Below, one piece after another: positions 26,564-35,485 of a stretch of 64,000 nt of DNA. Both the position numbers and the translations under genes were made by a program. The DNA is from Alcanivorax jadensis T9 (lineage in GTDB: Bacteria > Pseudomonadota > Gammaproteobacteria > Pseudomonadales > Alcanivoracaceae): positions 61,443 through 125,442 of the forward strand of contig NZ_ARXU01000011.1 in NCBI RefSeq assembly GCF_000756655.1. The letters are read 5' to 3'. The notes under the pieces are model-generated. The model made no database searches. It saw only the letters and a list, made by a program, of their open reading frames with translations, and was not told the origin of the DNA. The stretch's first letter is position 1; each line of letters begins with the position of its first letter.

Positions 26564-27868
26564 GTGCCCGACACGGTGGCACCAACACTTGCATTCAGAC
26601 TGAGCGAATACATGCAAAAAGACAACACAAGCACCTGGACCCTGGATCAGTTCCCGGTGCCGGAAAAAGACGGCGAAACCCGCTTCCATGATTTCGATCT
26701 GGACCTGAGCCTGATGCGTGGCATCGCCGAGCAGGGCTTCCAGTACTGCACCCCCATCCAGGCGGAAGTGCTGGAGCACACCCTGGCCGGCGCCGACGCC
26801 ATCGGCCGGGCCCAGACCGGCACCGGCAAGACCGCTGCCTTCCTGATCACCGTGATCAACGACCTGCTGCGCCACCCCATTCAGGTTAAACGCTACGCTG
26901 GCGAGCCCCGCGCCCTGATTGTGGCCCCCACCCGGGAACTGGCCATGCAGATCGAGAAGGACGCCAGAGCCCTGGCCAAGTACACCGATCTGCAGGTCAT
27001 GAGCGTGGTCGGCGGGATGAACTTCAACCGCCAGCAGGAACGCCTGCAAAACGAATTGATCGACATCCTGGTAGCCACCCCCGGTCGCCTGCTGGATTTC
27101 GCCAAACGCCGCGACCTGTGGCTGGACCGGGTGGAGTTTCTGGTACTGGATGAAGCGGATCGCATGCTGGATATGGGCTTTATTCCCGATGTGAAACGCA
27201 TCGTCGGCATGACCCCGAAGCCCCAATACCGCCAGACCCAACTTTTCTCCGCCACTTTCAGTGACGATGTGATGAACCTGGCCAACCGCTGGACCGAAGC
27301 TGCCGAAGTGGTGGAAATCGAGCCCACCCAGGTAACCACCGACACCGTGGAGCAGAAGGTCTACATCACCAACGCCGACGACAAGTTCACCCTGCTCTAC
27401 AACCTGATCACCGGCATGAACATGGACAAGGTGATCGTATTCGCCAACCGCCGGGATATTACCCGCCGGGTCAGCGACCGGCTGCAAAAGAAAGGGCTGA
27501 AGGTATCTCTGATCTCCGGTGACGTGCCCCAGACCCAGCGCATGAAGACCCTGGAACGCTTCCGCGCCGGTGATCTGCAGGTGCTGATCGCCACCGATGT
27601 GGCCGGCCGCGGCATCCATATCGACGGCGTGTCCCATGTGGTCAATTACAATCTGCCGGAAGACCCGGAAGACTATGTTCACCGTATCGGCCGCACCGGG
27701 CGGGCCGGTGCCAGCGGCATGTCCATCAGCTTCGCCTGTGAAGACGACGCCTTCCTGCTGCCGGAACTGGAAAACGCCATCGGCATGAAACTGGAGTGCG
27801 AGTACCCACCGTCGGATCTGCTCGCCGAGAAGGACTCAAAGAATGGCAACACGCATCAGCCCGGATGA
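26564..27868 (+). CDS. rhlB: DEAD-box ATP-dependent RNA helicase RhlB
   Basis: 434 residues. RNA helicase; RhlB proteins work with RNase E in the degradosome. Motifs: the Q motif [16 protein letters not shown] (83-90), PTRELA, TPGR, DEAD (196-199), SAT, and the C-terminal [11 protein letters not shown] and [12 protein letters not shown] at 26564 has AGGAA five bases upstream; an ATG at 26612 is the alternative start and would remove 16 residues. Naming as RhlB rests on overall resemblance; another DEAD-box paralogue such as RhlE cannot be fully excluded. Confidence 0.88.
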   Translation: MPDTVAPTLAFRLSEYMQKDNTSTWTLDQFPVPEKDGETRFHDFDLDLSLMRGIAEQGFQYCTPIQAEVLEHTLAGADAIGRAQTGTGKTAAFLITVINDLLRHPIQVKRYAGEPRALIVAPTRELAMQIEKDARALAKYTDLQVMSVVGGMNFNRQQERLQNELIDILVATPGRLLDFAKRRDLWLDRVEFLVLDEADRMLDMGFIPDVKRIVGMTPKPQYRQTQLFSATFSDDVMNLANRWTEAAEVVEIEPTQVTTDTVEQKVYITNADDKFTLLYNLITGMNMDKVIVFANRRDITRRVSDRLQKKGLKVSLISGDVPQTQRMKTLERFRAGDLQVLIATDVAGRGIHIDGVSHVVNYNLPEDPEDYVHRIGRTGRAGASGMSISFACEDDAFLLPELENAIGMKLECEYPPSDLLAEKDSKNGNTHQPG

Positions 27869-28163
27869 GGGCAAAACCCGCTTCGAACAGGGCGATGCCC
27901 TGTTCGTGGACATCCGCGACCCGGCCAGCTTTGCTGCTGGCCATTTGCGCGGCGCCGTCCATCTGACCCAGGCCAACGTGGAACCGTTTCTGGCCGATAC
28001 CGCCCCGGAAAAACCGCTGGTGATCTACTGCTACCACGGCAACAGCAGCCAGGGCGCCGCCGATTGGCTTGCCGAGCAGGGGTTCAGTGATGTGGTCAGC
28101 CTGGACGGAGGCTATGAAGTCCTGCGCCAGCGCTTCCCCGAACTGCTGGAAGAGATGGCGTAA
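27843..28163 (+). CDS. glpE: Thiosulfate sulfurtransferase GlpE (single-domain rhodanese)
   Basis: 106 residues. Rhodanese transferring a sulfane sulfur to cyanide or thiols. The active loop Cys63-Tyr-His-Gly-Asn-Ser is in [10 protein letters not shown], as in GlpE, and [12 protein letters not shown] and SLDGGYE complete the fold. Cytoplasmic. It starts 26 bases inside the rhlB end, so it is probably translated in the same transcript. A link with the sulfide cluster at 52.8 kb is possible but not shown. Confidence 0.93.
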   Translation: MATRISPDEGKTRFEQGDALFVDIRDPASFAAGHLRGAVHLTQANVEPFLADTAPEKPLVIYCYHGNSSQGAADWLAEQGFSDVVSLDGGYEVLRQRFPELLEEMA

Positions 28164-28309
28164 CCACGCGAAGGCAACACGCCAAACAACAAAGTTTCCC
28201 AAAAACAGGACGGAGATGATTCCGTGCGCTCATTCCTCCGGGCGCACACTCACCTCCGCCACTGTTACGTCTGCAGGGCGCAGCCTGTGCATGAAGTGCC
28301 CAGCGGCCT

Positions 28310-28993
28310 TCAGAACCGGTAGCCCAACCCCACCATGTAGACCCAGGGATCGATTTCCACATCGATCTTGTCCACGCGGGCATTATTCACATACAGCCGC
28401 GCTTCGGTATCAATATCGATGTTCCAGACGCTGACGTTGAACAGCCAGTTTTCGTCGAGAGCAAAGTCAGCCCCCACTTCCCAGGCGAAGCCCATGGAGT
28501 TACTCAGCTTCACATCAGCATCGGCACCGCCCAATAGCGGGCTCACCACAGAATCATCGATGCTGTCGTCAAAAAACAGCGTGTAATTCAAACCCGCGCC
28601 AACATAAGCCCGCATAGGTCCGATCTGTGGCGCATAGTATTGTGCCAGCAGCGTCGGTGGCAGGTGGCTGGTTTCCCCAATGGCAACATCACCACCTCCG
28701 GTTTCCAAGAGGATGTCGTGGGTAAAGGGAGTCGCTCCCACCAGTTCGACACCAATGGAGTCGGTTACCATATAGGCCAGCGTCAGGCCCACCTGGGTGT
28801 CGTCATCCACGTCGACGCCAAGGCCACCCACTGCCGGCAAGGCCGGGTTAAAGGTTTCACTGCTGGCATCCGGCTCAACCTTGATTCCCCCCAGACGCAC
28901 AATCACGTCCCCCGCCTTATGGGCCATGGCAGGCCCGGCCATCAACATCCCGGTTAGCAGCAGCGCCGCTTTTCCTTGTCCTCGCAGTTGCAT
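28310..28993 (-). CDS. ompW: OmpW family outer membrane protein
   Basis: 227 residues: signal peptide (about 1-24, ending GPAMA), then an eight-stranded barrel. Family features are KAGDVIVRLGGIKVEPD at the mature start, LTLAYMVTDSIGVELVGATPF, LPPTLLAQYY and a C-terminal Phe (VGLGYRF), the barrel-insertion signal. AGGGGAA precedes the ATG. OmpW proteins bind small hydrophobic molecules; in hydrocarbon degraders (AlkL-like) they aid uptake. Which applies here is unknown. Confidence 0.94.
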   Translation of the reverse strand: MQLRGQGKAALLLTGMLMAGPAMAHKAGDVIVRLGGIKVEPDASSETFNPALPAVGGLGVDVDDDTQVGLTLAYMVTDSIGVELVGATPFTHDILLETGGGDVAIGETSHLPPTLLAQYYAPQIGPMRAYVGAGLNYTLFFDDSIDDSVVSPLLGGADADVKLSNSMGFAWEVGADFALDENWLFNVSVWNIDIDTEARLYVNNARVDKIDVEIDPWVYMVGLGYRF

Positions 28994-29126
28994 ACAGTTC
29001 CCCTTTCTTCCAGCAAGATAGAGTCAGCGACCAGAAACCCTCACAAGGCCACCGCACCGGAACTATTAAACGGCCATCGCCGATTGAGGGTATTGCTCTG
29101 AATCAATAAAAAGAGGTTTTACTACC

Positions 29127-30131
29127 ATGTCATCCGCTCAACTGATCTCCGCCCTGCGCGATGCGCACCAGGCACACCTTTGTGCACAACTGCAAAACGA
29201 GGAACACTGGCAGGCCTTGATGGCCCAGGCCAGCGGCAGCCTGGGCGCGGTACCGCTGGGCAAACTGGTAGACAGTGACGCCCTGACCACCGTAGTGGAT
29301 CAATGGCTGCAACAAGCGCTCAGCGCCCAGGGCCTGCAGGGTGTCGTCAGCGACGTCAGCAAGGCGGTCTGGGAAGCCGCCGAAAAAGACCCTGCCACCG
29401 TGGGCCAACTACTCAGCGAAGACCATTTCGAAGCGATTCTGGAGCAGGTACTGAAGCTGCAGACCCTGCGCGAGAAAGCCGTCCACGCCGCCATGAACCA
29501 TCCGCTGGTCAGCGAAATGGTCAGCGAAATGCTCTACACCGGCATCAAGAACTTTCTGTTGGAAGAGAACGCCCTGGCCAAACTTCCCGGCGTCAGCAGT
29601 GTGATGAAAATGGGCCGCAAGAGCATGGTCGGCAAGGCAATGGGCGGCATGGAAGAATCCATCCGCGACTATCTGCGAAAGAATATCCGCGTCACGCTGA
29701 AAACCGGCGAGCAGTGGCTGAACAAGCAACTGACCAACGAGCGCATAGAGCAACTGGCCCGGGACGGCTATCAGCGCGTGGCTCCTCTCAAGCCCGCCGA
29801 CTATCTGAAGCTGGTACCCGCCGGCACCATTGATGAAGTGGTCAGCCAGAGTTGTGCCATCGGTGACGAAACTGCCCGTCTGGATTACACCCGCCAACTG
29901 GTCAGCGTAGGCATCCACGCCGCCGTTCAATCCCTCAGCGACATGCCCCTGCAAACCCTGCTGGAAGGCATGAAGATCAGCGAAGAGCAGGTTCGTGAAA
30001 TCACCGCCCCCGCCCTGGCCCGCGGCGCTACCGTCCTCATTGAACAGGGCGTGCTGGAACCGTTTATTCAGTGGGTGCTGGATGATTTTTATCAGTCGGA
30101 AGCGTGTAAAAAGATAATTGATAATGGATAG
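29127..30131 (+). CDS. Hypothetical helical protein, conserved-looking
   Basis: 334 residues, mostly helical, without signal peptide or clear membrane helix; hydrophobic patches occur near 140-160. I do not recognise a family. Its last residues (IIDNG) and its TAG stop lie inside the left terminal repeat of a MITE-like element, so insertion probably replaced the original C-terminus. Codon use is like the neighbours. It is convergent with the PIN-PhoH gene. Confidence 0.7.
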   Translation: MSSAQLISALRDAHQAHLCAQLQNEEHWQALMAQASGSLGAVPLGKLVDSDALTTVVDQWLQQALSAQGLQGVVSDVSKAVWEAAEKDPATVGQLLSEDHFEAILEQVLKLQTLREKAVHAAMNHPLVSEMVSEMLYTGIKNFLLEENALAKLPGVSSVMKMGRKSMVGKAMGGMEESIRDYLRKNIRVTLKTGEQWLNKQLTNERIEQLARDGYQRVAPLKPADYLKLVPAGTIDEVVSQSCAIGDETARLDYTRQLVSVGIHAAVQSLSDMPLQTLLEGMKISEEQVREITAPALARGATVLIEQGVLEPFIQWVLDDFYQSEACKKIIDNG

Positions 30132-30277
30132 TTGAGAATTGATAACGGCGCGATCTGCGCAATCTTGACTGAAACAGCAGAGGCCGCGCCCAGAGTCTGG
30201 GCGCGGCCTCTTACGTTGGGGTCATGCCAATCATTCATGGCCGACGTTATCAATTATCCATTCTCAATTATCAATTA
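30113..30277. repeat. MITE-like ~165-bp element, family A copy 2
   Basis: Terminal repeats (about 30113-30152 and 30241-30277) carry the ATTGATAATTGA words of copy 1 and end inward in GGCGCG-type sequence. The centre is a perfect palindrome with 15-base arms (30180-30210, starting GAGGCCGCGCCCAGA). Both flanking convergent genes end inside it: TAG at 30129-30131 and, on the minus strand, TAA at 30275-30277. Confidence 0.9.
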
Positions 30278-31741
30278 AAGAAACTGCTCCGCATATTCCG
30301 CCAGCAACGACCTCGGCACCCCGTTCAGCTGAACCGAACCCCCATGGACGAAGCGCTTGAAACGTTCGGTCATGTAGGTGAGGCCGGAGCTGGTGGGTGA
30401 CAGGTACGGGGTGTCGATCTGGGCGAGGTTGCCCAGGCACACCACCTTGGAGCCTTCCCCGGCCCGGGTGATGATCGCCTTCATCTGATGGGGGGTCAGG
30501 TTCTGGCTTTCGTCGATCAGGATCAGGGATTTCTGGAAGCTGCGCCCGCGGATATAGTTCATCGCCTTGAACTGGATATTGGCCTTTTCCTTCACATACT
30601 GAATGCTGCCGGAAGGGTTTTCATCGTTCAGGTGCAGCGCCTCTATGTTGTCGTTGATGGCCCCCAGCCAGGGATCCATTTTTTCCTCTTCGGTGCCCGG
30701 CAGGAAACCATGCTCTTCTGCCAGCGGCGGCGTGGAGCGGGTGGCAATGATCTTGTTGAAGCGTTTCTGCTCCACCGTCATTTCGATCGCGGCGGCCAGC
30801 GCCAGAATGGTCTTGCCGGAACCGGCCGCGCCGGTGAGCGTCACCAGATGCACATCCGGATCCATTAACAGTTGCAGGGCCATGGCCTGCTGCAGGTTCT
30901 TCGGCCGCAAGCCCCAGACCTCCTGGTCGAGCAGACTGTCCGCCTTGTAATGGCGTAGGGTCACCACGCCGTTGTCCACATCCAGCACACGCCCGACGAA
31001 CCCCTGCTCATCGATGATGTACTGGTTGGGATAGACTTCTTCACCCAGAATCTCGCTGACCAGCAAGCCGTGGGATAGATGGTGCAGGGTATCGGCGCCC
31101 ACCTGCTCGGTTTCCACCTGGGTCACCTGATCCCAGAAGGAGCCGGGCACCTCGAAATAGCCACGGGTTAGCTGCTTGATGTCCGTCACCAGCTGATCGT
31201 TGTGATAATCCTCCGATTCGATGCCACAGGCCCGCGCCTTGAGGCGCATGTTGATGTCCTTGGTGACCAGAATAAAACGCCGCTCCGGCTGACTGGCCTG
31301 CATGGCCACCACATCATTGATGATGCGGTTGTCGTTGAGGTCATTGGGCAGGGGGGCATTCAGCTCGCCGGTTTTCGACATCAGCACCGTCAGCGTGCCC
31401 TGGGTGACTGTCTCCGGACCACGGGGAATGGGGATGCCCGCTTCCACCTGCGCTGGCGTGGCGCTGCCCAGCACCCGGTCGATCTGGCGAATGGCTGCAC
31501 GACAATCCGCCGCCGTGTGGGATTTGTTACCGCTCTTCAGCTTGTCCAGCTCCTCCAGCACCGTCATGGGAATCACCACCCGATGTTCCTCAAAGTTGAG
31601 CAACGAGTTCGGATCGTGGATTAACACGTTGGTATCAATGACGTAGGTTTTTTGTTGCTCTTGGTCGAGGGTTGAATCGTTCTGGTTGGCGCTTGCGTGG
31701 TTGATGGAGAGGGTGTGAAGTCTGGCCGCGCGCTCTTCCAT
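30275..31741 (-). CDS. PIN domain-PhoH ATPase fusion (PhoH2/YlaK type)
   Basis: 488 residues. The N-terminal PIN RNase-like domain begins at YVIDTNVLIHDP with Asp36; acidic residues Glu64 and Asp162 follow in the expected places. The C-terminal PhoH ATPase has Walker A GAAGSGKT (304-311) and LILIDESQNLTP as Walker B. Related PIN-PhoH proteins couple RNA unwinding to cleavage. AGGGGAT precedes the ATG at 31741. Its TAA stop is the last codon at the edge of the repeat element. It is a different subgroup from the PhoL at 45529. Confidence 0.93.
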   Translation of the reverse strand: MEERAARLHTLSINHASANQNDSTLDQEQQKTYVIDTNVLIHDPNSLLNFEEHRVVIPMTVLEELDKLKSGNKSHTAADCRAAIRQIDRVLGSATPAQVEAGIPIPRGPETVTQGTLTVLMSKTGELNAPLPNDLNDNRIINDVVAMQASQPERRFILVTKDINMRLKARACGIESEDYHNDQLVTDIKQLTRGYFEVPGSFWDQVTQVETEQVGADTLHHLSHGLLVSEILGEEVYPNQYIIDEQGFVGRVLDVDNGVVTLRHYKADSLLDQEVWGLRPKNLQQAMALQLLMDPDVHLVTLTGAAGSGKTILALAAAIEMTVEQKRFNKIIATRSTPPLAEEHGFLPGTEEEKMDPWLGAINDNIEALHLNDENPSGSIQYVKEKANIQFKAMNYIRGRSFQKSLILIDESQNLTPHQMKAIITRAGEGSKVVCLGNLAQIDTPYLSPTSSGLTYMTERFKRFVHGGSVQLNGVPRSLLAEYAEQFL

Positions 31742-32059
31742 GCGTATCCCCTGTGGGCATCAGTGGGCGGCATTCGGCTTGGGCGTCAGATCTGGCTTTT
31801 GGTCTGAGAAAGCGAGAGTGACGCCTGCGCCTGCCGCCGTTGGTTTAAGCCTTCTGGCGGTTCAGTTGCAGCAGCTGTAACAGCTTTTGATCGCGATCAC
31901 TCCCGCAATGGCGGGGGTTGGAATTACCATAACCCAGCTTTTTCGAAATGATCAATAGAAAACCTCGCAAAGTTTGCCGACGGGCAGGCAGACGGTTGTC
32001 ATAGCGTTTAGAATTCCCACTGGTTGTTTCTCTCCTTTTTCTGAAAACAGGTTATCGCT
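31742..32059. other. Divergent intergenic region, no feature recognised
   Basis: 318 bases between the PIN-PhoH start and the methyltransferase start. I find no gene, repeat or terminator; the AT-richer segment around 31930-32040 may carry the plus-strand promoter. Confidence 0.4.
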
Positions 32060-32521
32060 ATGCCCCTTGAGCACCCGCACGTGATGATGCCGCCGCCGGC
32101 CCTGTACCTGGGCGGCTTGCTGATGGGCTATGGCATTGATCAGGCCCTTACCCTGCCCGCTCCCACGTTCCCCGGGGACCGCTGGGTGATACTGGCCCTG
32201 GCCGTAATCGGCACCGCTCTGGTGTTGGCCGCGGTCCTTCAGCTGCGCCTGGCGCGCACCACTCTGGTCCCCCATCGCCCTGCCAGCCAGCTGCTTACCG
32301 GTGGTGTGTTCCGGCTGAGCCGCAACCCGATCTACCTGGGTTTCACTGCCCTGTACCTGGCCATGGCCCTGAGCCAGCACAGCGCGGGCATGCTGATCAT
32401 GCTGGTGCCGATTGTCTGGGTCATCCAGCAGCATGTGATTGCGGCGGAAGAAGCGTTTCACGCCCAGCAGTTCGGGGAACAATGGCAGGCGTATCGGCAA
32501 CGGGTACGGCGCTGGTTGTAG
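32060..32521 (+). CDS. Isoprenylcysteine carboxyl methyltransferase (ICMT)-family membrane protein
   Basis: 153 residues with about four hydrophobic segments. The family signature is present: LSRNPIYLGF near residue 85, and a C-terminal EEAFHAQQFGEQWQAYRQRV-type tail, which forms the SAM site. Bacterial members are called methyltransferases of the phospholipid-methyltransferase/ICMT superfamily; the acceptor is unknown. Its last 101 bases overlap the convergent gene. Confidence 0.9.
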   Translation: MPLEHPHVMMPPPALYLGGLLMGYGIDQALTLPAPTFPGDRWVILALAVIGTALVLAAVLQLRLARTTLVPHRPASQLLTGGVFRLSRNPIYLGFTALYLAMALSQHSAGMLIMLVPIVWVIQQHVIAAEEAFHAQQFGEQWQAYRQRVRRWL

Positions 32522-33143
32522 CACTGACACGGGCGTGGATAGCGATTGCCTGCGACCCGGCCTTGAGAAATTCCACCGCGCCCAGCTTGCCGTGTTGCAA
32601 ACGCATGTGGCGCGAGCCGAAATGGCCCGGCACCAGGCTGCTGGCGCGGGTCTGCCGGGGCAGCCACCCTAGCCGGCGGTACAGTTCGGCGACCAGCTCC
32701 GAACAGAACCAGCCACGCTGATCCGGCTTGCGGGTAAAGCCTGTCAGCACGTCCAGGGCGTTGCACAGCACGTAGTTCTTGTAGGGACGATGAAGCAGGC
32801 GCTTCACCATCCGCGCCAGCAGTTGCTGCTGCCGGTCACTCAAGGGGGGGCCATGCCGACGGCGCAACGCCACCGTGCCGGGGTAATCACGCAGCTTGTC
32901 CGCCAGCGGTACCAGCGCCACACCGGCCACCGGGCATCCCAGAGTTACATCCGACGATTCACTGAGGGTGGTGGACTCAAGAACCAGAGGGTCGGGATTG
33001 CCGGGCAGGTGCACCACCATACCGATATGACTCCAGGGGCTGCGGGTAAAGACCCGGATCACCTCACTGGTAAAACCACGGCCAGAGAACAACAGCAGAT
33101 CCCCGGTTCGCAGTGAGCAAGCAGACTCAAGAGGCATTGTCAT
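32421..33143 (-). CDS. YiiX/YebB-like NlpC/P60 cysteine hydrolase (C92 family)
   Basis: About 240 residues. Permuted papain-like hydrolase: RTGDLLLFSGRG near residue 12, His39 in SPWSHIGMVV and Cys147 in GWFCSELVAE form the catalytic pair. No signal peptide is clear. Starts at 33137, 33143 (ATG) and 33155 (GTG) are possible. The last ~34 residues overlap the 3' end of the ICMT-like gene and look poorly conserved, so the functional domain is complete without them. The substrate may be a lipidated or peptidoglycan-linked amide; unknown. Confidence 0.85.
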   Translation of the reverse strand: MTMPLESACSLRTGDLLLFSGRGFTSEVIRVFTRSPWSHIGMVVHLPGNPDPLVLESTTLSESSDVTLGCPVAGVALVPLADKLRDYPGTVALRRRHGPPLSDRQQQLLARMVKRLLHRPYKNYVLCNALDVLTGFTRKPDQRGWFCSELVAELYRRLGWLPRQTRASSLVPGHFGSRHMRLQHGKLGAVEFLKAGSQAIAIHARVSATTSAVPVADTPAIVPRTAGRETLLPPQSHAAG

Positions 33144-33267
33144 GGGCACAGCCACAGGCTCTTATCCGTTGCAGGACTATCCTGAGGCCACACTAGGAAA
33201 ATGACGTGACGGTTCGCTGACAGTGGCGTCACGGTTTGGTGAAGAAAAACTGCCTATCTCTCTACAG

Positions 33268-33512
33268 CGCCGCCGTAGGAACGGAGCGTAGCGGAGTAAC
33301 GCCCGCAGGGCGGCCCCGAAGGGGTGAGCGCAGCGAATAACACCTCTTGAGGTGCGAATCCGAGCGACAGCGAAGGAAATGTGCAAGGCAACCACCGGCT
33401 CCTTCTAGAGAAACCTGTCGAGCCCAGAAATCCCTGATCGCCCTTCGGTCGATTTCCTCGCTTCGCGAGGTTCGCGGCTCAAGATCCGCTCCTAAAGCGG
33501 CTTCGTAGATAC
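33268..33512. repeat. Composite REP-like element, copy R3
   Basis: About 245 bases: a GTAGGAACGGAGCG left end, an insert with GCGCAGCGAATAA, a module with hairpin CACCTC-TT-GAGGTG, core GAAACCTGTCGAG, hairpin ATCGCCC/GGTCGAT, hairpin CCTCGC-TTC-GCGAGG, and an inverted right end (CGCTCCTAAAGCGG). It fills most of the gap upstream of the M14-like peptidase gene; the ~90 bases before it are AT-rich and may carry a promoter. Confidence 0.8.
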
Positions 33513-33524
33513 CCGGGGGATAAC

Positions 33525-34652
33525 ATGCAGGTCAAACATCGTCACATTCCTGTTATCTACCGTCGTTACCCTGTGCAATCCTCTTTGCCTGTCCCGCCCC
33601 CGCCTATGGAAGACAAGCTCTACCTGCTGCAACGCCATCTGCCCGAGCTTCTGCACCTGGATGCACTGATTCGTCATGGTGAGCGTCACCTGCGTGTGTC
33701 CACGGTTCATAAGGTGCCAATGGGTGAGTTGTCATTGCCGGTGCGGGTAATCGAAATGGGCAGCACTTCTCCCGGCGTGCCGGTCATCGGTTTTTTTGGT
33801 GGCGTTCATGGCGTGGAGCGGATCGGCAGCCAGGTGTTGATGTCCTGGCTGCACAGTCTGATTCATCGTTTGCAGTGGGACGACCAACTGCATCGGCGGC
33901 TGGAGCAGGTGCGACTGGTGTTCATGCCGATGATCAACCCCGGCGGCATCTGGAAGCGCACCCGCAGCAACCCCAATGGCGTGGACCTGATGCGTAACGC
34001 CCCTATCGATGCCATGGGCCGGGTGCCTTTTCTGGTGGGCGGCCACCGCATCAGCCGCCATCTGCCCTGGTACCGGGGCAAAAGTGGCGCGCCCATGGAG
34101 CCGGAAGCCCAGGCGGTCATCCGGGTGGTGCGGGAAAAGCTGATGCCGGCGCCGTTTTCCATGAGCCTGGACTGTCACAGTGGCTTTGGCCGGCGCGACC
34201 GGATCTGGTGCTGTTACGCCCGCAGCCATCGCCCCATTCCCCATATCGGCGAAGTATTCCGGCTCAAGCAGCATTTCGAAGACACCTATCCTCACCATCA
34301 TCCCTACCTGATCGAGCCGCAGTCGGTGAACTACACCACCCATGGCGACCTGTGGGATTACCTTTACGACGATGCCCAAGATCGGGCACCGTATCACACC
34401 TTCCTGCCGTTTACCCTGGAAATGGGCTCCTGGCTGTGGGTACGCAAGAACCCACGGCAAATGCTGGATTTTTTCGGCTATTTCAATCCGGTAATCGGCC
34501 ACCGCCATCATCGGGTACTGCGCCAGCACCTGCCCCTGTTCGAGTTTCTCACCGCCATGACCGCCAACGCCGGTAACTGGCTACCCACTACCCGGGAAAA
34601 ATCGGCGCTGACCCGGCAGGCCATTGCCCACTGGTTTGGGGACGCTGACTAG
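33525..34652 (+). CDS. M14-family (succinylglutamate desuccinylase-like) zinc peptidase
   Basis: 375 residues. Metallocarboxypeptidase fold with the first zinc pair His95-x2-Glu98 in GVHGVER, the INPGG strand, the third ligand His218 in DCHSGFG, and the general base Glu299 in FTLEMGS. No signal peptide, so cytoplasmic. Relatives are annotated as M14 peptidases or deacylases of the AstE type; the substrate is unknown. It starts just after the composite repeat and has GGGGGAT upstream. Confidence 0.88.
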   Translation: MQVKHRHIPVIYRRYPVQSSLPVPPPPMEDKLYLLQRHLPELLHLDALIRHGERHLRVSTVHKVPMGELSLPVRVIEMGSTSPGVPVIGFFGGVHGVERIGSQVLMSWLHSLIHRLQWDDQLHRRLEQVRLVFMPMINPGGIWKRTRSNPNGVDLMRNAPIDAMGRVPFLVGGHRISRHLPWYRGKSGAPMEPEAQAVIRVVREKLMPAPFSMSLDCHSGFGRRDRIWCCYARSHRPIPHIGEVFRLKQHFEDTYPHHHPYLIEPQSVNYTTHGDLWDYLYDDAQDRAPYHTFLPFTLEMGSWLWVRKNPRQMLDFFGYFNPVIGHRHHRVLRQHLPLFEFLTAMTANAGNWLPTTREKSALTRQAIAHWFGDAD

Positions 34653-34797
34653 CCGCTGAGCATCTGCAAAACGCCCCCTCTCAATGCATCGTATACCCAA
34701 GACGCCATTCATGGCCCCGACCTTGCAACAGAAAAGCCCATTGGGTCCGCCGCCCGGCTGACTTACACTTTGCCAAACGCCTCGATAAGGACACACC

Positions 34798-35268
34798 ATG
34801 AAAGCCCTGATTCTTGCCCCCCTGGCCCTGCTGGCCGGTTGTCAGCACCTGAACTACCAGCCACCGACCAGCGGCGATACCGCCCAGGTCACCTTCACCA
34901 GCAACAACACAGCAGCTCAACCGGTGGTCTGTGTGCCCGGCAAGGGCTTCAAGTCAACGGAATACGCGCTGTCGCAAAACCCGGTGAGCGGTGGGGCTCT
35001 GGACGACTTACTGAAAACCATGAAGAAAAGTCCCCAGGTCACCACCACTGTCGACATTGCCCCAGCCACCCGCATTGGCGTCATCTATAACCGCCGCCAG
35101 GCTGACAATAGCCGTGACCGCTGCAAAGTGGCCCTGCAGTTTGCCCCTCAGGCCGGCGGTGACTACCAGGCACACTTTGTCCATGAGAACGGTCAATGTG
35201 GTCTGTCACTGAAAGATGCCAGCGGCGCCAGTGTGGATGCCGTGCTGACTGACTGGCAGTGCCCATAA
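34798..35268 (+). CDS. Hypothetical lipoprotein
   Basis: 156 residues with a short signal peptide and lipobox LLAGC (Cys15). No Asp follows the Cys, so outer-membrane sorting is likely. The mature part is Cys-containing (VVCVPGKG, RDRCKVA, NGQCGLS, DWQCP: four cysteines that could form two disulfides). I do not recognise a family. Downstream lies a 13-base perfect inverted repeat that may end its transcript. Confidence 0.78.
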   Translation: MKALILAPLALLAGCQHLNYQPPTSGDTAQVTFTSNNTAAQPVVCVPGKGFKSTEYALSQNPVSGGALDDLLKTMKKSPQVTTTVDIAPATRIGVIYNRRQADNSRDRCKVALQFAPQAGGDYQAHFVHENGQCGLSLKDASGASVDAVLTDWQCP

Positions 35269-35273
35269 TATGC

Positions 35274-35306
35274 GCACCAATGCGGTGCGCGGCACCAAGT
35301 TCGCGC
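35274..35306. promoter_or_regulatory. Two NtrC-like enhancer sites
   Basis: GCACC-AATGC-GGTGC at 35274-35288 matches the NtrC consensus GCACC-N5-GGTGC exactly; GCACC-AAGTT-CGCGC at 35292-35306 matches one half. They lie ~105 bases upstream of a sigma-54 promoter, a usual enhancer distance. The region also forms a 13-base perfect hairpin (35278-35290 with 35302-35314), so a terminator role for the lipoprotein gene is an alternative or additional reading. Confidence 0.5.
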
Positions 35307-35392
35307 ACCGCATTGTCTGTTTCCCCTTTGTTAAATCTCCCCTTTCCTCGTCACAAACTATCAAGTCACTGTTTTATATAAATAAAAAATAG

Positions 35393-35409
35393 TTGGCACG
35401 CTCTCTGCA
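35393..35409 (+). promoter_or_regulatory. Sigma-54 (-24/-12) promoter
   Basis: TTGGCACGCTCTCTGCA has the invariant GG (35395-35396) and GC (35407-35408) ten bases apart and a full TGGCACG -24 element; only one -12 base (CTGC for TTGC) departs from consensus. An AT-rich tract just upstream could bind IHF. It would start transcription ~65 bases before the TorF-like porin gene. Confidence 0.75.
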
Positions 35410-35485
35410 ATATCTCTTTCGAGCCGAAAAGGCGGTGCGTCACCAGCGCACATTGAACGAATTAGACTTGTTAAGAGGGTTGCAC

